NCBI GenBank assembly: GCA_013042795.1
Contig: JABDPK010000199.1
Span: forward strand, 1 to 18,044
Length of the DNA: 18,044 bases
Reading direction: 5' to 3'
Source: Saprospiraceae bacterium
GTDB taxonomy: Bacteria; Bacteroidota; Bacteroidia; Chitinophagales; Saprospiraceae
Shown: positions 16,050-18,044 of the stretch, piece by piece
Layout of the letters: each line of letters opens with the position of its first letter
How positions within the stretch are numbered: position 1 is the stretch's first letter
Notes under the pieces: model-generated
The model's database searches: none
What the model was told of the DNA's origin: nothing
The model's input: only the letters and a program-made list of their open reading frames with translations
Translations under genes and position numbers: made by a program

Positions 16050-16958
16050 TCAGTAGATCGGAAATTCCTTGAGACTGAATCCACCGAAGATGCCTAGCCC
16101 GTTTTCTATATTGGAATAAATATCAACAGGCTGTGTTAATGATGTCACCTTGATGTCAGTTTGTTTATAAAGCTCATACGTTCGAAGGTATTCAAACAAA
16201 TCTTTAGAAACAGCCATTACTTTCAAGTTGAACCTGGGATTTATTGATGGGTTCTGGTTGGTGTTTTCATGACCATTCTTGGTAATTATTTCATTTCCCA
16301 GCGTGAGTTTCGTGGTATATACCGTACCATCAAATTCAGAGTCGGATATAAACAAGAGTGAATTAAGTGACTTGAGATTTTCTTCCTGGTTTTCAAGTTC
16401 AAGTTCTAAAGGTAAAGTTGCTGCTACATAGCTTTCGCCCTCCGGATCTTCGGTATTTTCCTCGTATATGTTTTCCACTATTTCCCACACATAAAAATTT
16501 TCTTCTTCAGGATTGTCCTCTATCTCTATGTCAATTTCTATTGTTTCATTGCCTTCCTCATCAAGGGCGTCTTTCTTTATGACATCAACTTGTATGACGG
16601 ATGGCAAATAGGTTCTGGCAGTAGCGACCTCATCTTCTGCTGTTGTAACTTCCATTTCATAACTGTGCCCTTCAGTGGGGTTCAGGGATCTTCCATAATG
16701 ACCATCTCCGATGTTTTTCAGAAAGAAAGCCTGTCCTGTATTTAAACTTGTGATCTTGACAGTTGCTTGATTGATATACTGAAAATCAGAGTTGTCAAAG
16801 ATTGATTTGCTATAGCTGAGATTTACATTCCAGGATGAATCGGGACTTATGATTGAGTTGATTACTATTTGCTTTTGAGAGTCCGTACTTTCAATATTTA
16901 TGGTCTCTTCACAGGCAAATAAAGAGAACAAAAAGAGTATGTAAACAAAATGTTTCAT
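16050..16958 (-). CDS. DUF4249-family lipoprotein
   Basis: The 302-residue protein has a short lipoprotein signal (MKHFVYILFLFSLFAC, lipidated Cys16) followed by EETINIESTDSQKQIVINSIISPDSSWNVNLSYSKSIF. That opening, an IVINSxISPD strand followed by a second edge strand, is typical of DUF4249. The mid region is rich in acidic residues (EEGNETIEIDIEIEDNPEEENFYVWEIVE), and the C-terminal part contains LFEYLRTYELYKQ and NIENGLGIFGGFS, also family-like. It is 56 bp downstream of a TonB-dependent receptor gene on the same strand, the usual arrangement for this family, and probably forms an outer-membrane pair with it. Transported substrate unknown. Confidence 0.85.
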   Translation of the reverse strand: MKHFVYILFLFSLFACEETINIESTDSQKQIVINSIISPDSSWNVNLSYSKSIFDNSDFQYINQATVKITSLNTGQAFFLKNIGDGHYGRSLNPTEGHSYEMEVTTAEDEVATARTYLPSVIQVDVIKKDALDEEGNETIEIDIEIEDNPEEENFYVWEIVENIYEENTEDPEGESYVAATLPLELELENQEENLKSLNSLLFISDSEFDGTVYTTKLTLGNEIITKNGHENTNQNPSINPRFNLKVMAVSKDLFEYLRTYELYKQTDIKVTSLTQPVDIYSNIENGLGIFGGFSLKEFPIY

Positions 16959-17014
16959 TGGTCGTATTAGCTAAAATACGGCTTATTTAAAACTAATACA
17001 AATAGCTACCTATT

Positions 17015-18044
17015 TTACCAGGAGTACTTCACATTTAATTTTGGAATAACCGGGTAAATCGAAATTTTTCTGAAGCCATCAAAATCCTGGGTTACAGGAT
17101 CCTGGAATAAGTACACATAGAATGGATTCAGGCGATTATAAATATTGTAGACTCCGATGCTGTATTCCAGGGACGCGCCTGATTTGAGCTTTTTCTTGTT
17201 TTTATAAATTAAATCAAGATGATGAAAATCCGGTACTCTTCCATTATTTCTCGAAATTGGAACAAGCCTGGGTGTACCATCAGGACCAAGGATTTCTATT
17301 GTGGCCAGAGTGAATGCATTTCCAGTGCCAAATGCGAAATCCATCATGATTTTCTGGTTTTTTGTAAATGACCATGTCAATTGACTGGACACATTATGCC
17401 TTCTGTCATACCTGTAGGGAAAGGATTCTCCATCATTCAAATCTGTAAATTTCCGCTGTGAACGAGATAAAGTATACGCATTTGACCATGTCAATTTATC
17501 CGTTTCGAAGCCGAAGGAGAATTCAATACCATATGACCATCCTTTGCCAATACTAACCCGATCTTCCCAGTTGGTATTATCCACAGAAACATTAAACAGT
17601 TTGTTGTCAATAATTAACGAATAAAGAATATCTGAATCATTAGAGTATTCGATGACATTGGAATATTGATTATAAAAGATTGTAGAACCGAAAACAAAAT
17701 TTGATTTGGAAAATTGCAAACCCAAATCAAAGACATCTGCGATTTCGGGAGCGATTGAAGAGGTAGATGGCACCCAGAGATCTGACGGTAAACCAGGACC
17801 TGGATTTACCAATAAATGTATATGCTGGCTCATCCGGGCATAAGACGAACTAAATAAAATATTCTCTTTCTCATGTTTCAGACCAAGCCTGGGTTGTAAA
17901 TATATGTAGTCATTATCAAGTCCACCAAAATAGTTCAATCGAAGACCTGTTTCCAGTTTCCATCCATTTCTAAAATAACGCTCGTTTTCTAAATATAGGG
18001 CATGTTCTTGAGAATTATAGATTGAATCAAGACCACTGGAAGGT
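17015..18044 (-). CDS. TonB-dependent receptor, C-terminal part (cut by window edge)
   Basis: The frame is open from the right edge to the stop at 17015-17017, covering about 342 residues; the first visible in-frame codons read PSSGLDSIYNSQEHALYLEN. It is the end of an outer-membrane beta-barrel: alternating strands, segments such as ENERYFRNGWKLETGLRLNY, SSYARMSQHIHLLVNPGPG followed by LPSDLWVPSTSSIAPEIAD, and the terminal strand PVIPKLNVKYSW ending in an aromatic residue. These match the Bacteroidota TonB-dependent receptors with an N-terminal carboxypeptidase-like regulatory domain, which often precede DUF4249 genes. An internal TTG at 17938 is not a real start, because the frame continues upstream. 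Substrate unknown; iron chelate, peptide or glycan are all possible. Confidence 0.9.
   Translation of the reverse strand, partial: PSSGLDSIYNSQEHALYLENERYFRNGWKLETGLRLNYFGGLDNDYIYLQPRLGLKHEKENILFSSSYARMSQHIHLLVNPGPGLPSDLWVPSTSSIAPEIADVFDLGLQFSKSNFVFGSTIFYNQYSNVIEYSNDSDILYSLIIDNKLFNVSVDNTNWEDRVSIGKGWSYGIEFSFGFETDKLTWSNAYTLSRSQRKFTDLNDGESFPYRYDRRHNVSSQLTWSFTKNQKIMMDFAFGTGNAFTLATIEILGPDGTPRLVPISRNNGRVPDFHHLDLIYKNKKKLKSGASLEYSIGVYNIYNRLNPFYVYLFQDPVTQDFDGFRKISIYPVIPKLNVKYSW

Noticed and set aside
17015..17938. Treating 17938 as the start of a complete 307-residue protein
   Set aside because: The frame stays open to the window edge and the residues upstream continue the beta-barrel, so this is an internal TTG of a truncated receptor gene.

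Overview
The window looks like a chromosomal segment of a Bacteroidota bacterium, plausibly of the Saprospiria/Chitinophagia-like branch; the lineage below phylum is inference. The signs are a type IX secretion (T9SS) C-terminal sorting domain, SprB-type repeats, a TonB-dependent receptor paired with a DUF4249 lipoprotein, -7 boxes of the form TAnnTTTG, AT-rich start regions without Shine-Dalgarno sequences, and an S16 ribosomal protein with a long acidic tail. Gene density is high. I see no tRNA, rRNA, insertion sequence, phage gene or CRISPR array.

Layout. 1-428 (-): 5' part of an unrecognised gene cut by the window edge. 448-483: perfect 16-bp hairpin. 534-1406 (-): rpsP with a repeat-built C-terminal tail. 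1407-1602: divergent promoter region. 1603-4251 (+): mutS. 4288-7872 (-): 1194-residue secreted thioredoxin/SprB/PKD/T9SS protein. 7906-9246 (-): ffh. 9480-11157 (+): compact three-gene operon of a CHAP amidase-like protein, rlmH and a rhomboid protease. 11154-13271 (-): coaD followed by a P5C dehydrogenase gene. 13367-14524 (+): WG-repeat lipoprotein. 14624-16024 (+): lpd. 16050-18044 (-): TonB-dependent receptor (window-truncated) followed by a DUF4249 lipoprotein.

Most genes are housekeeping: translation (S16, RlmH), protein targeting (Ffh), mismatch repair (MutS), CoA synthesis (CoaD), proline/glutamate metabolism (PruA) and 2-oxoacid dehydrogenase E3 (Lpd). The lineage-specific content is surface and envelope biology: the T9SS-exported multidomain protein, the WG-repeat lipoprotein and the receptor/DUF4249 pair. 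Near-identical TATCTTTG boxes, two of them followed by CGCC, lie upstream of rpsP, mutS and coaD, with related boxes at lpd and ffh. They suggest housekeeping promoters and help correct two over-long start calls (mutS and lpd).

I found no convincing new multi-gene system. The most unusual items are the S16 tail made of 11- and 15-residue helical repeats, the thioredoxin-adhesin fusion with three 76-residue four-cysteine repeats, and hairpins that contain the stop codons of ffh and mutS.
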